Source: Ruthenibacterium sp. (GTDB taxonomy: Bacteria; Bacillota; Clostridia; Oscillospirales; Ruminococcaceae). From it: DNA of 38,831 bases. Position numbers and translations under genes: made by a program. The stretch covers positions 1 to 38,831 of the forward strand of contig JAHHSL010000015.1 in assembly GCA_020025235.1 (NCBI GenBank), read 5' to 3'. Below, in pieces: positions 13,918 to 21,970 of this stretch; positions within the stretch are counted from its first letter, which is position 1; the number at the start of each line of letters is the position of its first letter. Under the pieces are notes generated by a model that did not search any database, had not been told where the DNA came from, and was given only the letters and a program-made list of their open reading frames with translations.

Positions 13918-15957
13918 CTAATTCAGTGCGGTGTCCTGCGAAAACAGCGCTTCGGCAAGGCGGCGCAGGCCGGCGTTTTCCGGCTTTTGCAGCGCGGGGT
14001 CGTCGTGTGTCAGGGCAAGCGCTTCTTCCTGCGCCGCATACAGAACACGGCTGTCCGCCATAAGGTCTGCGATGCGCAGCGTGGGCAGGCCGTGCTGCCG
14101 GCTGCCGAAAAAATCACCCGGGCCGCGCGTTTCCAAATCGAACCGTGCGATTTCAAAGCCGTCGTTCGTGTGGCACAAAAACGAAAGCCGCTTGCGCACG
14201 GCGTCCGTTGTGTGGTCGCTGATGAGGATGCAGTACGCTTCGCCGCCGCCGCGCCCGACACGCCCGCGCAGCTGATGCAGCGCGGAAAGTCCGTACCGCT
14301 CGGCGTTTTCAATGGCGATCAGGTTCGCATTCGGCACGTCCACGCCGACCTCGATCACGGTGGTAGAAACCAGTACGTCAAGCTCGTGCGCCTTGAACGC
14401 ATCCATAACGGCGCTTTTTTCCGCGGCCTTCAGCCTGCCGTGCATCAGCCCGACGCGGTACGGCGCAAGCAGCGGCTTTGCAATTTCCTCATAATAGGTC
14501 GCGGCGGCCTGCATGTCGGATTCGCCCTCCTCGATCAGCGGGCACACGATATAGGCCTGCCGTCCCGCGTCCAGCTGCTTGCGGATAAAGCCGTACAGGT
14601 CGGCACGTTTTTTGCCGGTGACGGCATAGGTTTTCACGGGGGTGCGCCCGGGCGGCAGCTCGTCCAGTACGGAAATATCCAGATCGCCGAACATCAAAAG
14701 CCCCAGCGTGCGGGGGATCGGCGTTGCACTCATAACAAGCAGATGCGGGTGATCGGCCTTTGCGGCAAGCAGGCTGCGCTGGCGCACGCCGAAGCGGTGC
14801 TGTTCGTCCGTGACGGCAAAGCCAAGGCGCGCAAAATCCACGCCGTCGCTCAGCACGGCATGGGTGCCGACGATCAGATCGGCTTCACCCTCGCGGATCG
14901 CTTTTAGCGCGGCCTTTTTGGCGGCGCCCTTGACGCTGCCCGTCAAAAGCACGGTGCGGATGCCGAACGGCCGCAAAAGCGGCTCGAGCGTATTCGCATG
15001 CTGGCAGGCAAGGATCTCCGTCGGCGCCATCAGTACGCTCTGGTATCCGTTCTTTGCGGCGGCGTAGATTCCGGCGGCCGCCACAAGGGTCTTGCCGCTG
15101 CCCACGTCGCCCTGCAGCAGACGGTTCATCGGCGCTTTCTGCGTCATATCGGATAAAATCTCATCGACCGAACGGCGCTGTGCACCGGTGGGGGCAAACG
15201 GCAGCGCCGCCCAGAAGGGGGCGGGGTCAACCGGCTTCATCGGGGCGCCGGTGCGCTGTGCGCCGCGGCTGCGCAGCAGCAAAAGCCCAAGCTGCAAAGC
15301 AAGCAGCTCTTCAAAAATCAGCCGCCTGCGCGCCGCGTGCACCTCATCCTGCGAGCGGGGAAAGTGGATCATCCGCAGTGCGTCGGCACGCGGACACAGC
15401 CGGTATTTCTGCAGCAGAAACGCGGGGAGCGGCTCTTCGATATCGGGCGATACCGCAAAGGCTGCGCGCACGCATTTGGATAAAAAGGCGCTTGTGATGC
15501 CCTCCGTCTGCGGATAGACCGCGGCAAGCGGCGCCGCTTCGGCAGCGGGCAGCGTTACCATAATAGGATTGATCATTTCGCGCACGGCAAACGAACCGCC
15601 GACCTTGCCGAAAAACAGGTAGGTGCCGCCGATATCCAGCTTCTGCGGCGCATAGGGGTTATTGAAATATGTCAGCACAAGCCCCGCGGTGTCGTCCCCG
15701 GCTGTCACTTTGATCAGCTGCCGCCCGCCGCGCACGCGCACTGTGCCGCCCTTTCCCAGTATGGTTGCCCGCACGACGCATTTGGTGTCAAACGGTGCGG
15801 ATGCGATCGGATAGGGGTGGGAATAATCAACATAATCGCGCGGGAAAAAGCCCAGCAGATCCTCGGTGGTGCAAATGCCCAGCTTTGCCAGCTGCTGCGC
15901 GCGCTTTTCCGCCACGCCGTTCAGTCTGCGGATGTCGATATCGGTTCCTCCTTTCAT
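13918..15957 (-). CDS. recG: ATP-dependent DNA helicase RecG, 679 aa
   Basis: Branched-DNA translocase for fork reversal and recombination. The order is an N-terminal wedge (residues about 1-150), then RecA-like domains with Walker A GDVGSGKT (near residues 283-290), DEQH motif II (about 384-387), MSATPIPRTL (motif III), and 'LHQLRGRVGRG' (motif VI); length and motifs are normal. The only ATG (15957) lacks an upstream Shine-Dalgarno sequence; an excellent AAAGGAGG lies just inside the gene, at codons 2-4, seven bases before an ATC. The upstream operon's terminator ends about 10 bases before this ATG. Position after yloU/yloV-like genes agrees with the Bacillus neighbourhood. Confidence 0.95.
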   Translation of the reverse strand: MKGGTDIDIRRLNGVAEKRAQQLAKLGICTTEDLLGFFPRDYVDYSHPYPIASAPFDTKCVVRATILGKGGTVRVRGGRQLIKVTAGDDTAGLVLTYFNNPYAPQKLDIGGTYLFFGKVGGSFAVREMINPIMVTLPAAEAAPLAAVYPQTEGITSAFLSKCVRAAFAVSPDIEEPLPAFLLQKYRLCPRADALRMIHFPRSQDEVHAARRRLIFEELLALQLGLLLLRSRGAQRTGAPMKPVDPAPFWAALPFAPTGAQRRSVDEILSDMTQKAPMNRLLQGDVGSGKTLVAAAGIYAAAKNGYQSVLMAPTEILACQHANTLEPLLRPFGIRTVLLTGSVKGAAKKAALKAIREGEADLIVGTHAVLSDGVDFARLGFAVTDEQHRFGVRQRSLLAAKADHPHLLVMSATPIPRTLGLLMFGDLDISVLDELPPGRTPVKTYAVTGKKRADLYGFIRKQLDAGRQAYIVCPLIEEGESDMQAAATYYEEIAKPLLAPYRVGLMHGRLKAAEKSAVMDAFKAHELDVLVSTTVIEVGVDVPNANLIAIENAERYGLSALHQLRGRVGRGGGEAYCILISDHTTDAVRKRLSFLCHTNDGFEIARFDLETRGPGDFFGSRQHGLPTLRIADLMADSRVLYAAQEEALALTHDDPALQKPENAGLRRLAEALFSQDTALN

Positions 15958-15966
15958 GCCGGATGC

Positions 15967-16001
15967 AAAAAGGCGGCGTCCCCGTTTGTGGAGACGCCGC
16001 C
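15967..16001 (-). terminator. Terminator between the fakA-like gene and recG
   Basis: On the minus strand GGCGGCGTC pairs with GACGCCGCC around a loop that extends the stem imperfectly, followed by five T. It sits 10 bases upstream of the recG ATG, so recG would need read-through or an internal promoter in the upstream gene. Confidence 0.8.
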
Positions 16002-16012
16002 GCAGATCTGCT

Positions 16013-17704
16013 TTATTCGACGCTGATGATATAGTAGTAAACGGGCTGGCCGCCGTTGAGGTGCGTGACCTCGATGCCGGACGGGCATTTTGCCTGAACC
16101 ATTTCAGCGGTGTGCTCCGCTTCTTCCTCGCTGACGTCGCAGCCGGAAATAACCGTGATGAAGCTGGTGTCCTTTTTGCACATGCTGCGTGCAAGGCGGT
16201 AGGTCACCTTGGTGATATCCGTGCCGGTTGCGACAAGCTTGCCGTTTTCCAAAGCAAGGATCTCATTTTTCTTGATCTTGCGGCCGTCGAAATCGCTGTC
16301 GCGTGCCGCAAAGGTGACAAGACCCGTTGCGACGTTGTCGGCGGCTTTCATCATATTGGTGGCGTTATCGTATTCCGAAGCTTCGGGGTCGAAGTTCAAA
16401 AGCGCCGTGATGCCCTGCGGGATCGTGCGGGTGGTGAGCACTACGACCGTGCGGTCGGCAATGCCCTGTGCCTGCTCGGCTGCCATGATGATGTTTTTGT
16501 TGTTCGGCAGAACGAAAACCGTCTTTGCGGGAACACTCTGCACCGCGGCGACGATATCGGCGGTGGAGGGGTTCATCGTCTGGCCGCCGGAAACAACGGC
16601 GTCTGCGCCCAGATCCTTGAAGATCGCCTTCAGGCCTTCGCCTGCGGCAACGGCAACAAAGCCGAATTCGCGGTCGTTGTCAACCGCTGCATACGGAAAT
16701 TCGCTGTCCGTGCCCTCGGCTTCGGCGGCAGCCTGCTTTTTCAGGCCTTCGCCCTGTGCCTGGCGCGCAAGGAACTGTTCGTGCATGTTTTCGATCTTGA
16801 AGTTCGTCAGATAGCCGTAGCCAAGCGCGTGGCTGACGATCTTGCCGGGGTCTGCGGTATGGACATGGCAGTTGATGACTTCGTCATCCTCCACCACAAC
16901 GACGCTGTCGCCGTTGCTTTCCAGGAATGCGCGCAGCTTCGTGCTGCTTGCGCCCTCGTTTTTGTTGACGAGGAACTGCGTGCAGTAGCCGTTTTTGATA
17001 TCCTCGACCTTCATCAGGTCATCGGTGTAAACGCCCTTGCCTGCGCCGCTGGTGGAAAGCTTTGCGCTCTTTTCGGGCGCATTGTCCGCTTCGATCATGT
17101 GATTGTCGCGGAATACGGAAAGCATGCCCTCGAAAATATACATCAGGCCCTGGCCGCCTGCGTCCACGACGCCTGCCTTTTTCAGAACCGGCAGCTGCTC
17201 GGGCGTGTTGTCCAGCGCGCGCTGTGCGGCGGAACACACAAGCTGCCACAGCTCGACGGGGTCTGCGATATTGCTCTGCGCGGCTTCTTCGCTTGCCACG
17301 CGCGCAACGGTGAGCATGGTGCCCTCGGTGGGCTTCATAACGGCCTTATATGCGCTTTCCACGCCTTTTTCAAGCGCGGCGGAAAGGTCGGAAGCTTCGG
17401 CGGTCTTCTTGCCCTGCAGTGCCTTGGAAAAGCCGCGGAACAGAAGGCTGGAGATAACGCCGGAGTTGCCGCGCGCGCCGCGCAGCATAGCGCTTGCCGT
17501 CACCTGTGCCGCTTTTTCCACGGTGCAGTCGTCGGGCAGGTTCAAAAGTTCGGTGCGTGCCGCACCGATCGTCATGCTCATGTTCGTGCCGGTGTCGCCG
17601 TCGGGAACGGGGAATACGTTCAGTTCGTCGACCTGTGCACGGCGGTTGGCGAGATTATTCGCGCCGGAAATGATGCTGTTTTTTAAAGTTAAACCGGTAA
17701 TCAT
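16013..17704 (-). CDS. DAK2-domain protein, FakA (YloV)-like, 563 aa
   Basis: Resembles FakA, the kinase subunit that phosphorylates fatty acids delivered by FakB (DegV-family) proteins. The N-terminal DAK2 domain holds 'NVFPVPDGDTGTNM' with the Mg-ATP residues at about 35-41, then 'LRGARGNSGVISSLLFRG' (a second nucleotide-binding motif); a middle region and a C-terminal domain follow, the usual FakA layout (about 550 residues). I chose the ATG at 17704, GAGGTGA being upstream, rather than the GTG at 17716. It follows the Asp23-like gene by 55 bases. FakB is not encoded in this window, so the substrate is inferred from family. Confidence 0.9.
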   Translation of the reverse strand: MITGLTLKNSIISGANNLANRRAQVDELNVFPVPDGDTGTNMSMTIGAARTELLNLPDDCTVEKAAQVTASAMLRGARGNSGVISSLLFRGFSKALQGKKTAEASDLSAALEKGVESAYKAVMKPTEGTMLTVARVASEEAAQSNIADPVELWQLVCSAAQRALDNTPEQLPVLKKAGVVDAGGQGLMYIFEGMLSVFRDNHMIEADNAPEKSAKLSTSGAGKGVYTDDLMKVEDIKNGYCTQFLVNKNEGASSTKLRAFLESNGDSVVVVEDDEVINCHVHTADPGKIVSHALGYGYLTNFKIENMHEQFLARQAQGEGLKKQAAAEAEGTDSEFPYAAVDNDREFGFVAVAAGEGLKAIFKDLGADAVVSGGQTMNPSTADIVAAVQSVPAKTVFVLPNNKNIIMAAEQAQGIADRTVVVLTTRTIPQGITALLNFDPEASEYDNATNMMKAADNVATGLVTFAARDSDFDGRKIKKNEILALENGKLVATGTDITKVTYRLARSMCKKDTSFITVISGCDVSEEEAEHTAEMVQAKCPSGIEVTHLNGGQPVYYYIISVE

Positions 17705-17759
17705 TCGTTCATTCACCTCAAAAAATGTTCACGCTGCCGGAAAAGCCGGCGCGGCGCGA

Positions 17760-18107
17760 TCAGACGATGTCGTCTACAAAGACGTCGATGCGCTCCACCT
17801 TCAGTGTGGTGGCGTCCTCTACTGCGTACTTTACCTTATGGGTGATGCTGCGCACAATGGCAGCGATGTTCAGCCCGTAGGTGACTTTGATATGCAGCTC
17901 GATCACCAGACGGCCTTCGTGTTCGGTGACACGCACGCCTTTATCCGGGAAATTGGTGCCGAGCACAATGGTTTTGAGATTGTCCGATGCGCCGCCGGTC
18001 GCCATGCCGCATACGCCGTAGCAGTTCTGAGCAGCAGCGCCGACAAGGCCGGCAAAATAATCATTGGTAATCGAAACTTTGCCGAGGGGGTTATAAAACT
18101 TGATCAA
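17760..18107 (-). CDS. Asp23/Gls24-family protein (YloU-like), 115 aa
   Basis: Small envelope-stress-associated protein, typical in front of the FakA-like gene in Firmicutes (yloU-yloV). The sequence 'YNPLGKVSITNDYFAGLVGAAAQNCYGVCGMATGG' and the end 'IAAIVRSITHKVKYAVEDATTLKVERIDVFVDDIV' are the Asp23 signature. Start codons are TTG: the one at 18107 has GGAG nine bases upstream, the one at 18113 is only three bases away from it. A consensus-like promoter lies about 50-85 bases upstream. The gene is probably co-transcribed with the FakA-like gene. Confidence 0.92.
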   Translation of the reverse strand: MIKFYNPLGKVSITNDYFAGLVGAAAQNCYGVCGMATGGASDNLKTIVLGTNFPDKGVRVTEHEGRLVIELHIKVTYGLNIAAIVRSITHKVKYAVEDATTLKVERIDVFVDDIV

Positions 18108-18121
18108 AACCAAACACTCCT

Positions 18122-18427
18122 TTACTGCGTGCGCGGTGACCCGCGCTGACTGGAATCCATTATATTATACACCGGCGGCCCCTGTTTGTACAGGTATTCC
18201 GCCGCTTTTCTTTGCGCCGCACGCCGCCGCATGCCGGAAAATTGTGCCTTTGATGCAAAAAAGCGATAAATATTGTATAGTATGCTGAAAAGGGCGGATA
18301 TAAAAACAAGGAAAAATAAGTTTCCGAACCTTCGCGGCGCATAAAAGAAAGCCCCGCCGAAAAACACTGTGCAGAAAAAGCGCAAAACAGCCGGAAAACG
18401 ACCGGATGCACCGGTGCATGTGCACAT
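18122..18427 (-). CDS. Possible small membrane protein, 101 aa (weak)
   Basis: Minus-strand frame from an ATG at 18427 with two hydrophobic stretches (VLRFFCTVFFGGAFFY and GNLFFLVFISALFSILYNIY) followed by a basic C-terminus, ending just before the Asp23-like gene. Support is thin: AAAAGG is only one or two bases from the ATG, and the promoter of the next gene lies inside its last codons. The rest of the stretch 18,193-18,644 contains an AT-rich segment and a palindrome at about 18,411-18,424 (ATGCACCGGTGCAT) but no other recognisable gene. I recognise no family. Confidence 0.22.
   Translation of the reverse strand: MCTCTGASGRFPAVLRFFCTVFFGGAFFYAPRRFGNLFFLVFISALFSILYNIYRFFASKAQFSGMRRRAAQRKAAEYLYKQGPPVYNIMDSSQRGSPRTQ
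18159..18192 (-). promoter_or_regulatory. Promoter of the Asp23-fakA operon
   Basis: On the minus strand TATAAT occurs twice in tandem (18164-18169 and 18159-18164); a -35-like TGTACA (18187-18192) is 17 bp upstream of the first. It precedes the Asp23-like gene by about 52 bases. Confidence 0.6.
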
Positions 18428-18644
18428 ACCTTTTATAAAGGGAAAGAGCGGAACGGCCGTCTGAAAGCGGCATGCGGCCCGGGCGCGGGACGCTTTGCCG
18501 CAGAAAGACACAGGGAAAAGCCGCCCGCCGAGCGCAAAGCTGCACCCGGAAAGAAAAGCGCAAAGCCCTGCGCGCAAAGCAGGACAGCGCATACCGGAAA
18601 GCCGGGGCCGCCGGCAAAAGGCGTGGCGAACAGGCAGAAAAAAC

Positions 18645-18675
18645 AAAAAAGCCTTGTCATTCGACAAGGCTTTTT
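18645..18675 (-). terminator. Terminator of the tRNA transcript
   Basis: On the minus strand GCCTTGTC and GACAAGGC form an eight-bp stem with a four-base loop, flanked by A and T runs (five T, then TTGTTTTTT). It lies just after tRNA-Tyr. Confidence 0.88.
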
Positions 18676-18676
18676 G

Positions 18677-18762
18677 TGGTGGAAGAGGATGGATTCGAAC
18701 CATCGAAGCAAGTATGCAGCAGATTTACAGTCTGTCCCCTTTGGCCACTCGGGAACTCTTCC
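18677..18762 (-). tRNA. tRNA-Tyr (GTA)
   Basis: Class II tRNA, 86 bases including encoded CCA. The acceptor stem GGAAGAG/CTCTTCC, anticodon GTA (18726-18728) in an ACTGTAAATC loop region, a long variable arm and a TTCGAATC T loop are all visible. It follows tRNA-Thr and precedes the terminator. Confidence 0.96.
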
Positions 18763-18771
18763 ATATTCAAT

Positions 18772-18847
18772 TGGAGCTGGTGGACGGATTTGAACCCCCG
18801 ACCTGCTGATTACAAATCAGCTGCTCTACCAGCTGAGCTACACCAGC
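18772..18847 (-). tRNA. tRNA-Thr (TGT)
   Basis: 76 bases including encoded CCA. Acceptor stem GCTGGTG/CACCAGC, D arm GCTCAGCTGGTAGAGC, anticodon stem GCTGA/TCAGC with the loop TTTGTAA (anticodon TGT), T loop TTCAAAT. It is nine bases upstream of tRNA-Tyr and shares its promoter. Confidence 0.96.
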
Positions 18848-18903
18848 ATGGAGCCATTCAATAGTCGGCTGGTTAACAGCCGCTTCATTCACAGCGCTTT
18901 ATT

Positions 18904-18932
18904 ATAATATCAGATAGCCGGGATATTGTCAA
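18904..18932 (-). promoter_or_regulatory. tRNA operon promoter
   Basis: Consensus TTGACA (18927-18932) and TATTAT (18904-18909) on the minus strand with 17-bp spacing. A small hairpin CGGCTG/CAGCCG (18866-18882) is in the leader before tRNA-Thr. Confidence 0.85.
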
Positions 18933-19078
18933 CAGGTTTTTTTCAAAATTGCAAAATTTATCATCCCGGCGCACGAAAGCTGCACGCACCCTTGCTTTTT
19001 TAAGGCGCCCGCTTTAAGATGAAAAGAAAAAGCCTGCCATGCAAGCGGCAACCTGCGGCGGGCGGAAAGAGGAAACGG

Positions 19079-20203
19079 ATGGAACCTTCCAAAGTTTATT
19101 TTACCGATATGCGTGCAAAACCGGGGATGAACCTGCAGCAGAAGCTTCGGCGGCTGATCTTAAAAGCGGGGATCGGGGACATTGATTTCACCGATAAATA
19201 CGCCGCGATCAAGATTCATTTCGGGGAACCGGGCAACCTTGCATTCCTGCGCCCGAACTTTGCCAAAACGGTGGCGGATACCGTCAAGGAGCTGGGCGGG
19301 CATCCGTTTTTGACGGACTGCAACACGCTGTATGTCGGGCGGCGCAAAAACGCGCTGGATCATATGGACGCGGCGTACGAAAACGGATTTTCCCCGTTTT
19401 CGACCGGATGCCAGATCATCATCGGGGATGGGCTGAAAGGCACGGATGACATCGATGTGCCCGTAAACGGCGGCGAATACATCCAAAATGCGCACATCGG
19501 GCGCGCCGTCATGGATGCGGATATCTTCATTTCGCTTTCGCATTTCAAAGGGCACGAAAGCACGGGCTTCGGCGGCGCGCTGAAAAACATCGGCATGGGC
19601 TGCGGTTCGCGCGCAGGCAAAATGGATATGCACTGTGCCGGAAAGCCGGTCGTGGATGCACAGATGTGCCGCAGCTGCGGCATGTGCCGGAAAAACTGTG
19701 CGCACGGTGCGATCGAATTTGACGAAAACCGCCGCGCTGTCATCGATCACGAACGGTGCGTCGGCTGCGGGCGCTGCATCGGCGTATGCAATTTTGATGC
19801 GATCCATAACCCGAACGATTCCGCAAACGATGAGCTGAACTGCAAGATCGCTGAATACGCAAAGGCCGTTGTGGACGGACGCCCCGCGTTCCACATCAAT
19901 ATCGTCAATCAGGTTTCGCCCTACTGCGACTGCCACATAGAAAATGATACGGCAGTTATTCCGGACGTGGGCATGTTCGCCAGCTTCGACCCTGTGGCGC
20001 TGGACGTGGCGTGTGCCGACGCGTGCAACCGCATGCCGGTTCTGCCGGGCAGCGTGCTGCACGATCATCTGCATGCAAAGGGCGCATGCGATCATCACGA
20101 TCATTTTACGAATATCTCTCCCGCAACGAACTGGAAGGTCGGCATGGAGCACGGCGAAAAGATCGGCCTTGGCACATGCCGCTATGAACTGATCGAAATC
20201 TGA
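19079..20203 (+). CDS. DUF362 protein with two [4Fe-4S] clusters, 374 aa
   Basis: Iron-sulphur protein of the DUF362 family, function unknown in general. The DUF362 domain includes 'AAIKIHFGEPGN', 'SLSHFKGHESTGFGGALKNIGMGCGSRAGK'. Two ferredoxin cluster motifs follow, CRSCGMCRKNCAHG and CVGCGRCIGVCNFDA, then a C-terminal part with 'SFDPVALDVACADACN'. A His-rich stretch near the end (HDHLHAKGACDHHDHF) could bind metal. The start is the ATG at 19079 behind GAAAGAGG; an upstream ATG at 19019 gives a basic 20-residue extension without a ribosome site. It is followed closely by the DUF1361 gene, probably as an operon. Confidence 0.92.
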   Translation: MEPSKVYFTDMRAKPGMNLQQKLRRLILKAGIGDIDFTDKYAAIKIHFGEPGNLAFLRPNFAKTVADTVKELGGHPFLTDCNTLYVGRRKNALDHMDAAYENGFSPFSTGCQIIIGDGLKGTDDIDVPVNGGEYIQNAHIGRAVMDADIFISLSHFKGHESTGFGGALKNIGMGCGSRAGKMDMHCAGKPVVDAQMCRSCGMCRKNCAHGAIEFDENRRAVIDHERCVGCGRCIGVCNFDAIHNPNDSANDELNCKIAEYAKAVVDGRPAFHINIVNQVSPYCDCHIENDTAVIPDVGMFASFDPVALDVACADACNRMPVLPGSVLHDHLHAKGACDHHDHFTNISPATNWKVGMEHGEKIGLGTCRYELIEI

Positions 20204-20226
20204 ACGGGATATAATAAGGAGGACGG

Positions 20227-20877
20227 ATGAACAGAACATCACCTACGCAGCGGATGCTGATAAGCTGCGGCTGTTATTTTGGGATCTGCCTGCTGTATGT
20301 GCCGCTGACGGGGAATTTCCTCGCGGCCGGGCAGGCGCTGAACATCGTGCTTGCGGCACTGCCGCTGTGCTTTGCACTGGGGCTTTGCCGCAGCCGCAAA
20401 AAACCGGTGCGTGCGCTGCTTGCGGCGCTGTGGCTGCTGTTCCTGCCCAATGCGTTTTATCTTCTGACGGATCTTGTGCATATGCCGGTGCTGGAATGGC
20501 GCGGCGCGGACGGCGCCATGCGTTATGCGCACGATGCGGCGGGCTGGGTGCTGACGCTGCTGTTCGGCGTCGGTGCGGCTTTGGGTGCATTTGCGGGGCT
20601 GATGTCCATGCGCATCTGCCGCAAAGAGCTGCTGGGCGGAAAATCCCGCCAAACGGTGCGGCTATGCGGCGGCGCAGTGATGCTCTTGAGCGGCTTTGGC
20701 GTATATATCGGGCGTTTTCTGCGGCTCAACAGCTGGGACGTTGTCAACCCCGTGCGTCTGATGCACACGATCCTTTCGCAGCTGGATCTTTTCGCGCTGC
20801 AGATGACGCTGAGCTTTGCGGCGGCTGTTTTCCTTTTGTGGCTGTGCTATGATGCAGCGGCGCCGCGCGAAGAATAA
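20227..20877 (+). CDS. DUF1361 membrane protein, 216 aa
   Basis: Polytopic membrane protein with about six hydrophobic segments. 'LFLPNAFYLLTDLVHMPVLEWRG' and 'GFGVYIGRFLRLNSWDVVNP' are the DUF1361 hallmarks. It starts with ATG at 20227 behind AAGGAGGACGG, 23 bases after the DUF362 stop. The transcript ends at a strong terminator whose right arm also supplies the birA promoter. Function unknown; no catalytic residues can be named. The two genes may be functionally linked, but this is only inferred from spacing. Confidence 0.88.
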   Translation: MNRTSPTQRMLISCGCYFGICLLYVPLTGNFLAAGQALNIVLAALPLCFALGLCRSRKKPVRALLAALWLLFLPNAFYLLTDLVHMPVLEWRGADGAMRYAHDAAGWVLTLLFGVGAALGAFAGLMSMRICRKELLGGKSRQTVRLCGGAVMLLSGFGVYIGRFLRLNSWDVVNPVRLMHTILSQLDLFALQMTLSFAAAVFLLWLCYDAAAPREE

Positions 20878-20885
20878 ACAGAATG

Positions 20886-20936
20886 AGCACCATTGTCAAC
20901 CTTGAGTTAAAACATAGTTGACAATGGTGCTTTTTT
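20886..20936 (+). terminator. Terminator of the DUF362-DUF1361 operon
   Basis: AGCACCATTGTCAAC (20886-20900) pairs perfectly over 15 bp with GTTGACAATGGTGCT (20917-20931), followed by six T. The same bases hold the putative BirA operator and the -35 element of birA. Confidence 0.88.
20893..20924. promoter_or_regulatory. Putative BirA operator upstream of birA
   Basis: TTGTCAAC-N16-GTTGACAA is a perfect dyad in the 8-bp arms. From memory the Firmicutes BirA operator is TTGTTAAC/GTTAACAA-like with a 14-16 bp spacer, so the match is good but not confirmed by search. It overlaps the -35 box (20918-20923) and lies directly before the gene for a BirA carrying a DNA-binding domain, implying autoregulation of birA-bioY by biotin supply. 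Confidence 0.75.
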
Positions 20937-20945
20937 CGTTATAAT
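20918..20945 (+). promoter_or_regulatory. birA-bioY promoter
   Basis: Consensus TTGACA (20918-20923) and TATAAT (20940-20945) are 16 bp apart, 30 bases before the birA ATG. The -35 hexamer is inside the terminator's right arm and the BirA dyad. Confidence 0.82.
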
Positions 20946-20975
20946 GAAAGAGACAGAAAACGAAGGGGGCAGATT

Positions 20976-21944
20976 ATGACGACAAAAGAACGGGTGCTCC
21001 GGGCTTTGGAAGAAAACCGCGGCACGCCGCTTTCGGGCGAAGCACTGGCAGAACAGCTGGGCGTTTCCCGAACGGCGGTGTGGAAGGCCGTCAACGACCT
21101 GAAAAAAGACGGGCACAAGATCGCGTCGGCGCAGAACAAGGGGTACACCCTCAGCGTGGATAATAATGTATTGAGCGTGCAGGGTATCCGCAAATACCGC
21201 AGCGACCCTTCGCTGCCGATCACAGTGGAACAGGAGCTTGTCTCCACGAATACAACGGCAAAGCAGCTTGCCGCACAGGGCGCGCCGCACGGCACGCTTG
21301 TTGTTGCGGACAGCCAGACCGGCGGGCGCGGGCGGCGCGGGCGCAGTTTTTCTTCGCCGCCGGGCACGGGGCTGTATCTTTCCATGGTGGTGCGCAGCCG
21401 GCTGCCTATGGAAAGTGCGGTGCTTGTCACAAGTGCGGCGGCGGTGGCGGTATGCCGCGCCATGGAAAAAACGGCGGGCAAGCAGCTTTCGATCAAATGG
21501 GTGAACGATCTGTTTTTGGACGGGCGCAAATGCTGCGGCATTTTGACGGAGGCTTCGGCCGATATGGAGACGGGCGGCGTGGATTATCTTGTCGTCGGCA
21601 TCGGGCTGAACTGCTTTGAACCGCAGGAAGGCTGGCCGGAGGAGCTCCGCGGGATCGCGGGTTCGGTTTTCCGCCAAGGGGAAACCGCCGACCGCTGCCG
21701 CATTGCGGCGGCGATTGCCGATGAACTTCTGGCTTTGTGCGAAACGCTGCCGGACACAGCGTTTATGGAGGAATACCGCGCGCGGAATTTTGTCCCCGGG
21801 CGGGAAATTTTTATTGTGCAGAACGGCACGCGCCGCCCCGCGACGGCAAAGTCGATCACTGATGACGGACACCTTTTGGTGACGCTGCCGGACGGCACAC
21901 AGGAAGAGCTTTCGACCGGGGAAGTCAGCATCCGGTTCGAGTAA
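20976..21944 (+). CDS. birA: Bifunctional biotin-protein ligase/repressor BirA, 322 aa
   Basis: Attaches biotin to acceptor domains and represses biotin genes. Residues about 3-60 form a winged helix-turn-helix (ALEENRGTPLSGEALAEQLGVSRTAVWKAVNDLKKDGHKI); the ligase follows, with the biotinyl-AMP loop GGRGRRGRSF (about 115-124), 'GTGLYLSMVV', 'KWVNDLFLDGRKCCGIL' and 'VVGIGLNC'. A C-terminal SH3-like domain ends at FE. The start has AAGGGGG upstream. It is the first gene of a likely two-gene operon with bioY, 26 bases apart, behind a dyad operator. Confidence 0.95.
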   Translation: MTTKERVLRALEENRGTPLSGEALAEQLGVSRTAVWKAVNDLKKDGHKIASAQNKGYTLSVDNNVLSVQGIRKYRSDPSLPITVEQELVSTNTTAKQLAAQGAPHGTLVVADSQTGGRGRRGRSFSSPPGTGLYLSMVVRSRLPMESAVLVTSAAAVAVCRAMEKTAGKQLSIKWVNDLFLDGRKCCGILTEASADMETGGVDYLVVGIGLNCFEPQEGWPEELRGIAGSVFRQGETADRCRIAAAIADELLALCETLPDTAFMEEYRARNFVPGREIFIVQNGTRRPATAKSITDDGHLLVTLPDGTQEELSTGEVSIRFE

Positions 21945-21970
21945 ATGCAGCGCGGAAAGGAAGCTATGGC

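Noticed and set aside
15866..17686. 606-codon plus-strand open frame opposite the FakA-like gene
   Set aside because: Antisense shadow; no start signals, whereas the minus-strand protein has the complete DAK2 motif.
18472..18864. Plus-strand frame with a WTDLNPRPADYKSAALPAEL-type sequence
   Set aside because: This is the well-known translation artefact across tRNA genes (here antisense to tRNA-Thr and tRNA-Tyr).
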